The notes below the pieces were generated by a model, which did no database searches, was not told the origin of the DNA, and worked only from the letters and a program-made list of their open reading frames with translations. Positions 1 through 7,354 of a stretch of 64,000 bases of DNA are shown here, one piece after another. The translations under genes and the position numbers were made by a program. Each line of letters begins with the position of its first letter. Position 1 is the first letter of the stretch. This DNA is from Rhizobium sp. Root1203 (GTDB taxonomy: Bacteria; Pseudomonadota; Alphaproteobacteria; Rhizobiales; Rhizobiaceae). Where the stretch lies: NCBI RefSeq assembly GCF_001424945.1, contig NZ_LMCW01000013.1:542-64541 (forward strand), in the 5' to 3' direction.

Positions 1-2
1 GC

Positions 3-176
3 AACCCAGACGAAACCGTCGGAATCGACCGTCAAGCGTCGATGATACCCGGGGCAGTGTCTCCAGGTGAAGTTAAACGGAACATCGACTTGATGGCTCA
101 CAAGATTCCGCAGGATCTATGGGCGGAACTCAAGCACGAAGGGCTCATCTTCCCCGACGCTCCGACCCCTGTCTGA
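3..176 (+). CDS. Aldo/keto reductase, C-terminal end (partial)
   Basis: The reading frame is open from the window edge and gives 57 codons before TGA. The peptide carries IPGAVSPGEVKRNIDLM followed by a polar tail ending APTPV. This matches the C-terminal part of aldo/keto reductases of the D-threo-aldose (L-fucose) 1-dehydrogenase type, in which the IPG...SPxEVxxN segment helps bind the NADP cofactor. The N-terminal barrel lies outside the window, so substrate and start cannot be judged. The 240 bases that follow, up to the IS5 remnant, show no convincing gene. Confidence 0.75.
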   Translation, partial: NPDETVGIDRQASMIPGAVSPGEVKRNIDLMAHKIPQDLWAELKHEGLIFPDAPTPV

Positions 177-420
177 GTGCGCTCACTGAGGCGGATCAAA
201 GCGTCGGGTCAATAGCTCCGTCGCTTTGGTGTGGAGCCTCACAACGTCGTCCTCGGAGAGCTAGGTCGCCTGACTGGGACTTTCGCGCTCAGGGCGCTCT
301 CCTAACGGTAGCGCCCACCGCGAGGCGGCCTTGGTCGAAGCGCGCCGCCAGACCCAAAACGCACCCTTCATCGCGCACGGCTCTGGAAACAAAGGAGAAG
401 GTCGATTGCGACTGAGTTGG

Positions 421-939
421 CGATCTGCAGAAGATCGACAGCTCGTCGATCCGGGTGCACGCCAAAGGTAAAAAGGGGCGCGCCCGATAGCGCCCCGGGA
501 CGTGAGCCTGACGACAGAGGCGCTCGCGCGGTGACTGATCAACAAGATCCGCGCGCTGGTCGATGCCCCGCCTGCCGATTGCACTCAAGCTGGCGCCCGG
601 ACAAGCGCACGATTGCAGGAGCGCCGCCGACATGCTCGATCCGCTCGGCGGCGGCGACGTGCTGCTCGCTGATCGCGCCTACGACAGTGATGTGTTGGGC
701 CTCGAGACGGCCGCGGGCGGCGCATGGGTCAACATCAAGCCGACGCCCGGCTGCAAACGCCGCGAGCCGTTCAGCGCCGTCCTCTATCGCCACCGCAACC
801 TCGTCGAACGCTTCTTCAGCAAACTCAAGCACTTCCGCGCCGTCGCCATCCCACCCGCGTCGAAAAGCACAGCGAAAACTACCCCGCTCTCGTCAGACTC
901 GCTTCAGCCAAAATCTGGATGCGCTTTACGCGTCGGTGA
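421..939 (+). pseudogene. Degraded IS5-family transposase
   Basis: Fragments of an IS5-type DDE transposase appear in shifting frames. DLQKIDSSSIRVHAKGKKG (about 421-480) holds the first catalytic Asp and runs into a stop at 487. LPIALKLAPGQAHDCRSAAD and LLADRAYDSD (about 569-695) carry the second Asp. RNLVERFFSKLKHFR (about 796-840) carries the Glu. The C-terminal LASAKIWMRF then lies in another frame (about 900-930). The N-terminal third is missing. At least two frameshifts and one stop make it inactive, and no clean terminal repeats were recognised. Confidence 0.8.
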
Positions 940-991
940 GCTATAGAGGCCCCTCGGACGCTCGGAGAGGCGTTCAGACAGGAGCCCGACT

Positions 992-1306
992 ATGATCAAG
1001 ATGAGCGTCTACTATCCGGCCGATGGCGGCTCGAAATTCGACCACGACTACTACCGCACCCGCCACATGCCACTGATCCAGGAACGGCTCGGCGATGCCT
1101 GCCTGCGCTACGAGATCGATAAGGGCCTTGCGGGTCGCGAACCTGGAAGCGCGCCTGAGTTCGTCGCGGCGTGCCACATCTACTCGCTGACCCTGGGGAC
1201 CCTCCAGGAGGCGTTCGGTCCCCACCGCGCGGAGATCGTCGCGGACGTCGCCAACTACACGGATATCGCGCCCATCGTGCAGATCAGCGAAATCGTTGGA
1301 GGGTAG
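992..1306 (+). CDS. EthD-domain protein
   Basis: This encodes 104 residues beginning MIKMSVYYP, with DHDYYRTRHMPLI near residues 19-31. This F/Y-D-x-x-Y-x-x-x-H-x-P signature is typical of the EthD family of small dimeric alpha+beta-barrel proteins. EthD was first noted next to ether-degrading cytochrome P450 genes, and many family members accompany monooxygenase or polyketide genes without a known reaction. Length is normal for the family. The start is supported by AGGAG about 13 bases upstream, rather far. The gene stands alone between two IS5 tail remnants, which suggests it travelled or was stranded with the element. Specific function is unknown. Confidence 0.75.
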   Translation: MIKMSVYYPADGGSKFDHDYYRTRHMPLIQERLGDACLRYEIDKGLAGREPGSAPEFVAACHIYSLTLGTLQEAFGPHRAEIVADVANYTDIAPIVQISEIVGG

Positions 1307-1815
1307 GGGGCTTCGGCTCGTCGGGCGTGGCCGTTGAACTTTCCGGGATCGGCGTCGTGCTGGCGCACGTGATCCATGGTGACGTAGCCGGTGCCGAACC
1401 GGTCGACAATCGGGAACACGTGGTTGCCGTTGAAGCCAACACTACCTTGCTCTCGTCAAACTCGTTTCAGCCCAAAATCTGGATGCGCTTTATGAGTCGG
1501 CGACCCAGTCGGTCAGGCTACGTGGACGAATGATTGGCATTTCATCGCTTTCGCGACCGCGTCAGGTAATTGGCTCTGATGGCCCTTGGCGATAGATTCG
1601 TATGCCACTTTTGCGTGGTCTCCGGCTTTGAGAAAGGCAAGCCATGTGCCTGAGGACCGCTTCGCAGCCTCCTTTGCGACGAAGGCCGGTGGTGCTCAGA
1701 GTTCCGACAACGCTCAAATCGATTTGTTGCCGTGCAGCATGTGCACCTCACGGAAATTTCTCGACGTTCTGGGCTATGTTGCCCATACTCAAGACTGCAA
1801 GACAGATCAGCTTCT
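1307..1815. other. Region without a recognisable gene
   Basis: Apart from the IS5 tail copy at 1438-1498, nothing convincing was found. Bases 1320-1435 read on the minus strand as an open stretch containing FPIVDRFGTGYVTMDHV, which has protein-like composition but no start or recognised family, so it may be another gene scrap. The stretch 1542-1815 has only short open frames without ribosome-binding sites. This is consistent with an insertion-damaged boundary downstream of the leftward histidine kinase. Confidence 0.4.
1438..1498 (+). repeat. Second copy of IS5 transposase 3' tail
   Basis: About 60 bases closely resemble 877-936, the 3' end of the IS5 transposase remnant: both run ...ctctcgtca-ac-cg-ttcagcc-aaaatctggatgcgcttta. 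In the conceptual peptide both give the LASAKIWMRF-like tail. The rest of the transposase is absent here. The two tails lie in the same orientation about 560 bp apart with the EthD gene between them, so they could be the relics of two insertions or of a partial duplication. Confidence 0.7.
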
Positions 1816-3261
1816 TCATCGATAAGCAGTCCGGGAAATCTCAGGGATTTCGATATTCGCCAATTCGGTGGGGTTTGCCAAGTTCTGGATCTGGAACCGG
1901 ATTGTCATGCAGGCCCCGCCGCTAGGACTCGCGCTTACCCCAATCTCGCCGCCGTGCAATTCCACCATCTGTTTCACCAGATGAAGGCCAAGGCCGGTCC
2001 CTCGCGTTTGCGGCTTGAGCCGATGAAACGGTTCAAAGATGCGATTGCGTTCTTCCGACGGAATGCCGGGGCCGTCATCACTGATCGCAACTGTCGCCGG
2101 GGAGACACGCAGCGTTATCCTACCCCTCCTGCCTCCATGGTCGATCGCGTTCTGGACGAGATTTGCAAGAACGCGTTCAAGGGCAGCCTCATCCCCGAGG
2201 ATCGGAAGATCGGACCCTTCCTGCCTGAAGTCGACCGTGTAACCGGCAGCAAATGCGAGCGGCGCCATATCACCGAGGACACGTTTGGCCAGCGCCGGTA
2301 GAGAGACCGGCGCAAATGCCAACGCGTCGTTTTGAAGGCGCCCGACGTCCAAAAGCTGTTCCGCAAGCATTGTCAGCCTAGCCAAGTCGGCACTCAAAGA
2401 CGCTTTTTCGGCTATGAGCGGTAGCGCGGCGATGCGGGTGCGCAGGATCGCTATGGGCGTCCGCAATTCGTGGGCAGCGTCGGTCAAGAACCGTTGCTGC
2501 TGTTCGTAGCGGGCATCGAGGCGACGAAGCGCTTCGTTGACGGCTTCGATTAGAGACGCAATCTCGGGTGGTGCATTGGTCGCATCCAACCGCACGCCGT
2601 GCTTGCCGAAATCAATCTTGGCGGCCTGGGTTTCAGCCTCAACCAAGCCGGAGACCGCCCCGGCCACCACGTACGGTGTCGCGATGAATACACCGAGAAC
2701 GATGGCGCCCATTGTTGGTAGCCCGATCTTGATAAGGACCAGCAATGCTGCGAGAAATATGATGGTCAAAGGTGCCTGGCTTTCAGTCCCGGTCAGGATC
2801 TGCACCTCGCCAGCGGAGGTCGTGACCTGTCGCATCCGTGCTTCCGGCGTATCCATTGCCGCGCTGTCAACGGTCGAGCCGAATCGAGCCTGGCCGATTC
2901 CTGATAAGGTCTCGCCGATGCGCACGAAGACGGGAGGAACCGCTCCTTCGAAAATCTGGTTGCCACCGTCGTCGCGAATGACAAACCAGAGGCCTGGTTC
3001 GGCCGCCCTCAGGTGGGACAACTCGGCCGTCTCACGCAAATGCAAGGCGCCGGTCGCATCGCGTTCCACCGCGGGCCGCACGGCTTCTATCGTCCGGTCG
3101 ATGGATCGGTAGGCGAACAGGTCGCCTCGCACGAACAGAATGCCGAGGATAGCAACGAAGACGAGGATTTGAAGGATGACCAGGCGCTGTATCAGTAGCC
3201 ATTTCAGGGAACGATTGGCTTTGCCTTTCCTGCCCCAGCCTTCGATCCTTCGGCCCTTCAT
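1816..3261 (-). CDS. Two-component sensor histidine kinase
   Basis: This encodes a 481-residue inner-membrane kinase. Two hydrophobic spans (about residues 21-44 and 165-206) flank a periplasmic sensor region of about 120 residues. The cytoplasmic part has the H-box AHELRTP with the phospho-acceptor His at about residue 264, the N-box NLVQNAIDHG (about 367-376), the G1 box DDGPGIP (about 396) and the G2 box GTGLGLHLVK (about 421). This order is that of EnvZ/QseC-like HisKA-HATPase_c kinases. Its ATG overlaps the TGA of the upstream response regulator by 4 bp, so the two are translationally coupled partners. The signal sensed is not evident. Confidence 0.93.
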   Translation of the reverse strand: MKGRRIEGWGRKGKANRSLKWLLIQRLVILQILVFVAILGILFVRGDLFAYRSIDRTIEAVRPAVERDATGALHLRETAELSHLRAAEPGLWFVIRDDGGNQIFEGAVPPVFVRIGETLSGIGQARFGSTVDSAAMDTPEARMRQVTTSAGEVQILTGTESQAPLTIIFLAALLVLIKIGLPTMGAIVLGVFIATPYVVAGAVSGLVEAETQAAKIDFGKHGVRLDATNAPPEIASLIEAVNEALRRLDARYEQQQRFLTDAAHELRTPIAILRTRIAALPLIAEKASLSADLARLTMLAEQLLDVGRLQNDALAFAPVSLPALAKRVLGDMAPLAFAAGYTVDFRQEGSDLPILGDEAALERVLANLVQNAIDHGGRRGRITLRVSPATVAISDDGPGIPSEERNRIFEPFHRLKPQTRGTGLGLHLVKQMVELHGGEIGVSASPSGGACMTIRFQIQNLANPTELANIEIPEISRTAYR

Positions 3262-3932
3262 ATTTGCTCCATCAGAACGTAGCCAACGCCCCGAACACCA
3301 TTGATGACCACGTCGGCATTGGCATCGGCAAGCTTGCGCCGCAGCCGGGAGATATGGCTATCAAGTGTGTTTGCTTGAATCTCATCGGAAAAGCTGAAAA
3401 CCGCATCCATCAAGACTTCGCGCGTGACCAATCGGCCCGCGCGGCGCATTAGAGCCTCCAGCACCAGCAACTCGCGTCTGGGGAGCTTGACGGCCATTCC
3501 GTCCACGTCGGCCTCGCGATGGTCAAGATGCAGCGAAAGGCGGCCAAGGCGCACGACCATTGGGCGTAGATAATCCGGGCGGCGCATCAACGCGCGCAAG
3601 CGAGCGAGAAGCTCTTCGAACGCGAATGGCTTTGCCAGGTAATCATCCGCGCCGCCATCCAGCCCCGCCACCCGTTCGGCAAGGCGGCCTCTCGCCGTCA
3701 GAACGATCACCGGAATGCGCTGGTTCAGCGAGCGCAGCGTGGGAATGAAGGTCAGACCGTCACCATCGGGAAGACCGCGGTCCAGAACGACTGCGTCGTA
3801 CGAAACGGCCTCGATCATCTCACAGGCGGCGCTCAGATCCCCGGCATGGTCAGCAAGCATGTCATGTCGCTTGAGCGCCGACTGCAGAGCCTTTGCCATT
3901 TCCGGCTCATCTTCCACTAGCAGCAATCGCAC
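3258..3932 (-). CDS. OmpR/PhoB-family response regulator
   Basis: This encodes 224 residues from a GTG start that has AAAGGAA about 7 bases upstream. An ATG at 4001 in the same frame would add 23 unlike residues and lacks support. The receiver domain shows the acidic pocket VEDEPE near residues 6-11, the phosphorylation site VVLDRGLPDGDG with Asp at about 51, the T in LTARG and the K in LAKPF. The C-terminal winged-helix domain ends DSHISRLRRKLADANADV and GVRGVGYVL, typical of OmpR-type DNA binding. It forms an operon with the downstream kinase and is divergent from the methyltransferase/DedA pair, which it may control. Confidence 0.92.
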   Translation of the reverse strand: MRLLLVEDEPEMAKALQSALKRHDMLADHAGDLSAACEMIEAVSYDAVVLDRGLPDGDGLTFIPTLRSLNQRIPVIVLTARGRLAERVAGLDGGADDYLAKPFAFEELLARLRALMRRPDYLRPMVVRLGRLSLHLDHREADVDGMAVKLPRRELLVLEALMRRAGRLVTREVLMDAVFSFSDEIQANTLDSHISRLRRKLADANADVVINGVRGVGYVLMEQI

Positions 3933-3998
3933 CGGGGTGTTCCTTTGTTCTGGACACTGAACATGTACTGCGCGAGCAACCTTGCGAGAACATGACGC

Positions 3999-4010
3999 CA
4001 TTGCGCAATG
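3999..4010. promoter_or_regulatory. Palindrome CATTGCGCAATG between divergent genes
   Basis: A perfect 12-bp palindrome lies in the 136-bp gap between the response regulator and the methyltransferase. Two direct copies of GAACATG (3959-3965 and 3988-3994, 29 bp apart) lie just beside it. OmpR-type regulators usually bind tandem direct repeats, so these are candidate autoregulatory sites. Function is inferred only from position. Confidence 0.35.
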
Positions 4011-4068
4011 CAGATGACAGCCGACATCATCAAACCACCGCTATCGGACATGAATTTTGGTGGAACTG

Positions 4069-4668
4069 ATGAAAGATCGATTGTTTTTTCTGCTCCAATG
4101 GATAGCGGCCCCGCTACGGACAGCGGCGGTGGCTCCCTCGAGTCGAGCCTTGGCGCGGCTCATGACGCGAGATGTTGCCGCCGAGACGGGATCGGTTATC
4201 GAACTTGGCCCTGGAACCGGCGTGTTTACGGCCGAGTTGCTGAGAAGGGGCGTGGCAGAACAGGATATAACGCTCGTCGAACTCAATCCAAGATTTGCGA
4301 AGCTGCTCCGCCGTCGCTTTGCCAAAGCCCAGATCATGGAAATGAATGCCGCGAAACTCTACACGACGCCACTGCTCACGGCGCCCAGAGTGGGGGCCGT
4401 GTTAAGCGGACTCGGCCTCCCGGCCATGTCCACGGAACAGGTCACCAACATTCTTCTCGGCGTGTTTCGCTATCTGAAGCCAGGTGGGGCGATGTACCAG
4501 TTTACCTATGGGCCGCGCTGCCCGGTTCCCGCCGCCATTCTCGAAAGTCTCAATCTGGAAGCCAAGCGGATGGGAGGAACGCTGTTCAACCTGCCCCCCG
4601 CGTCGGTCTACCGTATCACGGTCCGGCAAACTGCGCTATCCTCGATCAGATATGCGGGCGATCGCTGA
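4069..4668 (+). CDS. PmtA-like phospholipid N-methyltransferase
   Basis: This encodes 199 residues beginning MKDRLFFLLQWIAAP. ATG 4069 follows GGTGGA at a short spacing; GTG 4060 and TTG 4057 are alternatives. The SAM-binding motif I is VIELGPGTGVFTAELL (about residues 44-59), followed by VELNP as motif II. GLGLPAMSTEQVTNIL and YQFTYGPRCPVP match the rhizobial phosphatidylethanolamine N-methyltransferase (PmtA/Sinorhizobium) family and its relatives annotated as rRNA adenine methylase-like. The likely role is methylation of a membrane lipid head group with SAM. The coupled DedA gene downstream fits a membrane-lipid theme. The exact acceptor is not proven. Confidence 0.75.
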   Translation: MKDRLFFLLQWIAAPLRTAAVAPSSRALARLMTRDVAAETGSVIELGPGTGVFTAELLRRGVAEQDITLVELNPRFAKLLRRRFAKAQIMEMNAAKLYTTPLLTAPRVGAVLSGLGLPAMSTEQVTNILLGVFRYLKPGGAMYQFTYGPRCPVPAAILESLNLEAKRMGGTLFNLPPASVYRITVRQTALSSIRYAGDR

Positions 4669-4669
4669 C

Positions 4670-5293
4670 ATGGACGTCACGGCTTTTGTCTCGGCAATGG
4701 CGGGCATCGGGCTGCCGGGCATCCTGGTCCTCACGCTTCTGGAAAAACTCATTCCAGTTCTGCCATCCTATGTCCTTCTGGTCGGCATCGGGATGGCGCA
4801 TGCGGTGGACCCCGACATGCTTCCTCCGGTGATCGCGGCAGCGACTGTCGGCTCAACGCTTGGCTCTTTGGTCTGGTACGGGATTGGTCGTGCCTTTGGC
4901 GAGATGCGCACCAGTATGCTGGTGCAGCGCTGGGGGCATTGGCTTTTTCTAAGCCCCTCGCTCTACCAGCGGCTCACTTCGGCGTTCGCGAGGCATCAGT
5001 TCCGCATCGCCTTGGTCGGGCAGACGATCCCGACCGTTCGTATCTATCTAGCCTTGCCGGCCGGGGTGATGGCGCTACCCATCGCCACATTCGGCGTGGC
5101 GACCTTCATTGGTACGATTCTCTGGAATGCTCCCCTGATCACCATCGGCTGGTGGGTGCGCGACATGGGGTATGACCGGATTTCTGTCGGATTGGTCGTG
5201 GTGGCGGTGATTATCGTGATCGAAGCGGTGGTCCTGGTTGCCGCCAGGCTGCGCTACCTGCAGCTTCACCGGAGATCATCACGATCGGCATGA
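4670..5293 (+). CDS. DedA-family membrane protein
   Basis: This encodes 207 residues in a hydrophobic protein with about five membrane segments. The conserved DedA (SNARE-associated/VTT) features are visible: an acidic residue in LLEKLIPVLPSYVLL near the N-terminus, GSTLGSLVWYGIGRAFG, and GQTIPTVRIYLALPAGVMALP in the middle, which matches the family G-x-x-x-P-x-x-R...PAG motif. DedA proteins are thought to flip or transport lipid carriers and affect envelope homeostasis. ATG 4670 follows the methyltransferase TGA at once; ATG 4652, inside that gene, is an alternative. It is probably cotranscribed with the PmtA-like gene. Confidence 0.85.
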   Translation: MDVTAFVSAMAGIGLPGILVLTLLEKLIPVLPSYVLLVGIGMAHAVDPDMLPPVIAAATVGSTLGSLVWYGIGRAFGEMRTSMLVQRWGHWLFLSPSLYQRLTSAFARHQFRIALVGQTIPTVRIYLALPAGVMALPIATFGVATFIGTILWNAPLITIGWWVRDMGYDRISVGLVVVAVIIVIEAVVLVAARLRYLQLHRRSSRSA

Positions 5294-5377
5294 GGTCGAA
5301 CTCATCTCGGCGCGTTCACGTTCCCTTCGCAGCAGCCTTGCTGTGAAAATCTTCCATCATTGACCGGAGCAATGCTC

Positions 5378-5749
5378 ATGCGATTATTGTTTATGCTGTC
5401 CTTTATGTGGTTCACACTGGAGAATGCCTCGGCCGGTACGATGTCCCCATCTATAGCTGATGAAAATACCAACTACAGGCCAATCCTTGTCGAGTTCGGG
5501 TACGATCCGTGTCGTGACGGACGTTTCAGTGATGGCGGCCCGCACACCTGCGACGAAATCCGGCGCCTATGGCGGCGCCAGGAACAGGGGCGGAAGCGCC
5601 CTTTAACCAGACATATGGTGCATCCCTGCTTCGATGGTCGCGTGTCTGAGGGGCGTCCAAGAACCTGCCGCGAAATCCTGGACTGGATGAGGCGCGACAG
5701 CGATCTTGAGCGGCCTTGGCACGATGCTCCGCGCAGACAAAGACGATGA
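5378..5749 (+). CDS. Small secreted protein with two-copy Cys repeat
   Basis: This encodes 123 residues of unknown family. ATG 5378 has GGAG 8 bases upstream; ATG 5372 is too close to it. A signal peptide is apparent (MRLLFMLSFMWFTLENASAG, cleavage likely near residues 18-20). The mature part contains two copies of a roughly 20-residue unit, YDPCRDGRFSDGGPHTCDEI and VHPCFDGRVSEGRPRTCREI, about 40 residues apart. The consensus is C-x-DGR-x-S-x-G-x-P-x-TC-x-EI. Each unit has a Cys pair that could form a disulfide in the periplasm. The tail is short and basic. It lies between unrelated operons, and no function can be assigned. Confidence 0.6.
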   Translation: MRLLFMLSFMWFTLENASAGTMSPSIADENTNYRPILVEFGYDPCRDGRFSDGGPHTCDEIRRLWRRQEQGRKRPLTRHMVHPCFDGRVSEGRPRTCREILDWMRRDSDLERPWHDAPRRQRR

Positions 5750-6174
5750 AGGCCCTTAGCGCCTGGATCTTCGGCCGTTTGTCGTGAGGTCGGGCCTCGT
5801 TGGTTCGTCTTTCGCCATTTCTGCCAACGACCCGGCGCTTCTGGTCGAGGTTATCGCACTGATGGCTGCAATTTTCCGGTCCTGCGGTCGCCCCATTGTA
5901 GGCGGTCACCCTATCTGCGTGGAATCCCGGCTGATGGGGTGTTCAGGTGACCGTGGCGCTCGTTGCCGAGTTCCGACCTCGGCTCACTGTATCGCCCACG
6001 AGCGGATCTTTTCTGATGGTTCCATTCCCTCAACAATAGTCTCGGGCGTCTTTGAGTGATCAAGACCGTTAGATTTCCGCCCTTCGTCAGACTCCTCTCT
6101 ACGTTGCAGGAGCGGCTCTACAGGTATTCTGGTGGGTCGGAGCCTTCACTGCGTTCATGGGCATCATCACGTGA
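5750..6174. other. Intergenic region with possible gene scrap
   Basis: There is no well-supported gene in these 425 bases. The open frame at 5784-6059 lacks a ribosome-binding site and recognisable features. Bases 6082-6174 encode a hydrophobic peptide ending LQVFWWVGAFTAFMGIIT with no start codon, whose TGA abuts the ATG of the membrane-fusion gene. It resembles the end of a membrane protein, perhaps a decayed upstream partner of the efflux genes. This is weak evidence. Confidence 0.3.
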
Positions 6175-7350
6175 ATGAGCGCTCTGCCGTCGCGTAATGT
6201 TGCCGCAACCGAAGACGCCGTATTTGCCTCAATGAACCAGTCCCGGAACCAAGTGCGCAAATCTCTCGTCCTCGTCGCCATCACTTGCAGTGTTGGGCTT
6301 GGCTACGTTTTCTGGCGGCCATCCTCGGAGGTTTTGCACGGTGCGCCCACACGAGCATTGGTCGAGCTCGCGCAAGTTGACGTGAGCACGATCAAACGCA
6401 GGGATATTGCCAACGAAGTTCGGGTGGCTGGCTCACTTATGCCGATCCGGCGGGCTTCGTTCACCGCGCCCGTCGCCGCGCCTGTCTTAGAGCTACCGGT
6501 TAAGATTGGAGACGCTGTAAAAGCTGGAGCCCTTCTGGCGCGGTTTGACACTGCCGCTCTGAAGTCCACCCTCATTACACGCGAGGCCGCGGTTGATGCC
6601 ATGAACGCCCGGCTCGATCTTGCCCAATCGGTGCTTGCGCGAAATACCAATCTTAGAGAACGCGGCGTCGCTTCCGAGGCGACACGGCTGGAGGCAAAAT
6701 CGCAGGTCGAGAATCTTCGGGCGCAGCTCCGGTCCTTGCGGGCTGAGGTGGCCGACGCCGCACGCGCTCTGTCCGATGCCGAGGTCCGCGCCACCTTCGA
6801 CGGCGTCGTCTCATCGCGGTTCGTCGAAGAGGGCCAGACGCTGGCGGTCAATACCGAACTCCTGACGGTCGTCGATCTCAGCCGCATGGAGGTTGACGCG
6901 GGCGTCCCGACAAGTCGGATCTCACGGGTCCAGCCCGAGCAGATCGTTGAACTCTCCGTGGAAGGTTTTCCCGGCCGCAAGTTCACGGGCAAAGTGGTCC
7001 GGATCGCGCCGACTGCCGTGGCGGGCTCGCGCGCCGTTCGCGTCTTCGTGACGATATCCAATGATGACCGTCTGCTCAAGGGAGGAATGTTCACCACGGG
7101 GATCGTGAAGATCGACGACCGGAAAGCGGTGATCGCTCTGCCGACCGTGGCCATTCGTCACGATCAGGCAGGTCCCTTTGCCCTCAAAGTTGAAGGCGGA
7201 CTGTTGAAGCGCCAAGCCGTCGAACTCGGCCAGGCATGGACGGACCGCGATCTCGTAGAGGTCTCCGGCCTATTGGACGGAGAGACGGTGGTCACCGCGT
7301 TACTTCCGAACCTCTCGCCGGACACCAGCGTTACGATCGGGGGGATGTAA
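6175..7350 (+). CDS. RND efflux periplasmic adaptor (membrane fusion protein)
   Basis: This encodes 391 residues. A signal-anchor lies at about residues 30-45 ([17 protein letters not shown]). The biotinyl-lipoyl-like half-motif [21 protein letters not shown] (about 98-118) opens the hairpin. A coiled-coil rich in Ala, Leu and Arg follows (about 140-205), then [20 protein letters not shown], where the lipoyl domain resumes, and the beta-barrel. This is the HlyD/AcrA adaptor layout. It bridges the inner-membrane RND pump encoded 4 bases downstream to an outer-membrane channel, which is not encoded here. ATG 6175 directly follows a TGA; ATG 6232 is an alternative start. Substrates are unknown. 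Confidence 0.88.
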   Translation: MSALPSRNVAATEDAVFASMNQSRNQVRKSLVLVAITCSVGLGYVFWRPSSEVLHGAPTRALVELAQVDVSTIKRRDIANEVRVAGSLMPIRRASFTAPVAAPVLELPVKIGDAVKAGALLARFDTAALKSTLITREAAVDAMNARLDLAQSVLARNTNLRERGVASEATRLEAKSQVENLRAQLRSLRAEVADAARALSDAEVRATFDGVVSSRFVEEGQTLAVNTELLTVVDLSRMEVDAGVPTSRISRVQPEQIVELSVEGFPGRKFTGKVVRIAPTAVAGSRAVRVFVTISNDDRLLKGGMFTTGIVKIDDRKAVIALPTVAIRHDQAGPFALKVEGGLLKRQAVELGQAWTDRDLVEVSGLLDGETVVTALLPNLSPDTSVTIGGM

Positions 7351-7354
7351 GGCC

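Noticed and set aside
417..995. Open frame of 192 codons on the plus strand
   Set aside because: It runs in the wrong frame through the IS5 remnant and has an arginine/serine-rich shadow composition.
1320..1435. Protein-like stretch FPIVDRFGTGYVTMDHV on the minus strand
   Set aside because: Too short, without a start and without a recognised family; mentioned only in the description of the gap.
5784..6059. Open frame of 91 codons on the plus strand
   Set aside because: No ribosome-binding site, no recognisable domain, and an overlapping frame of equal quality on the other strand.
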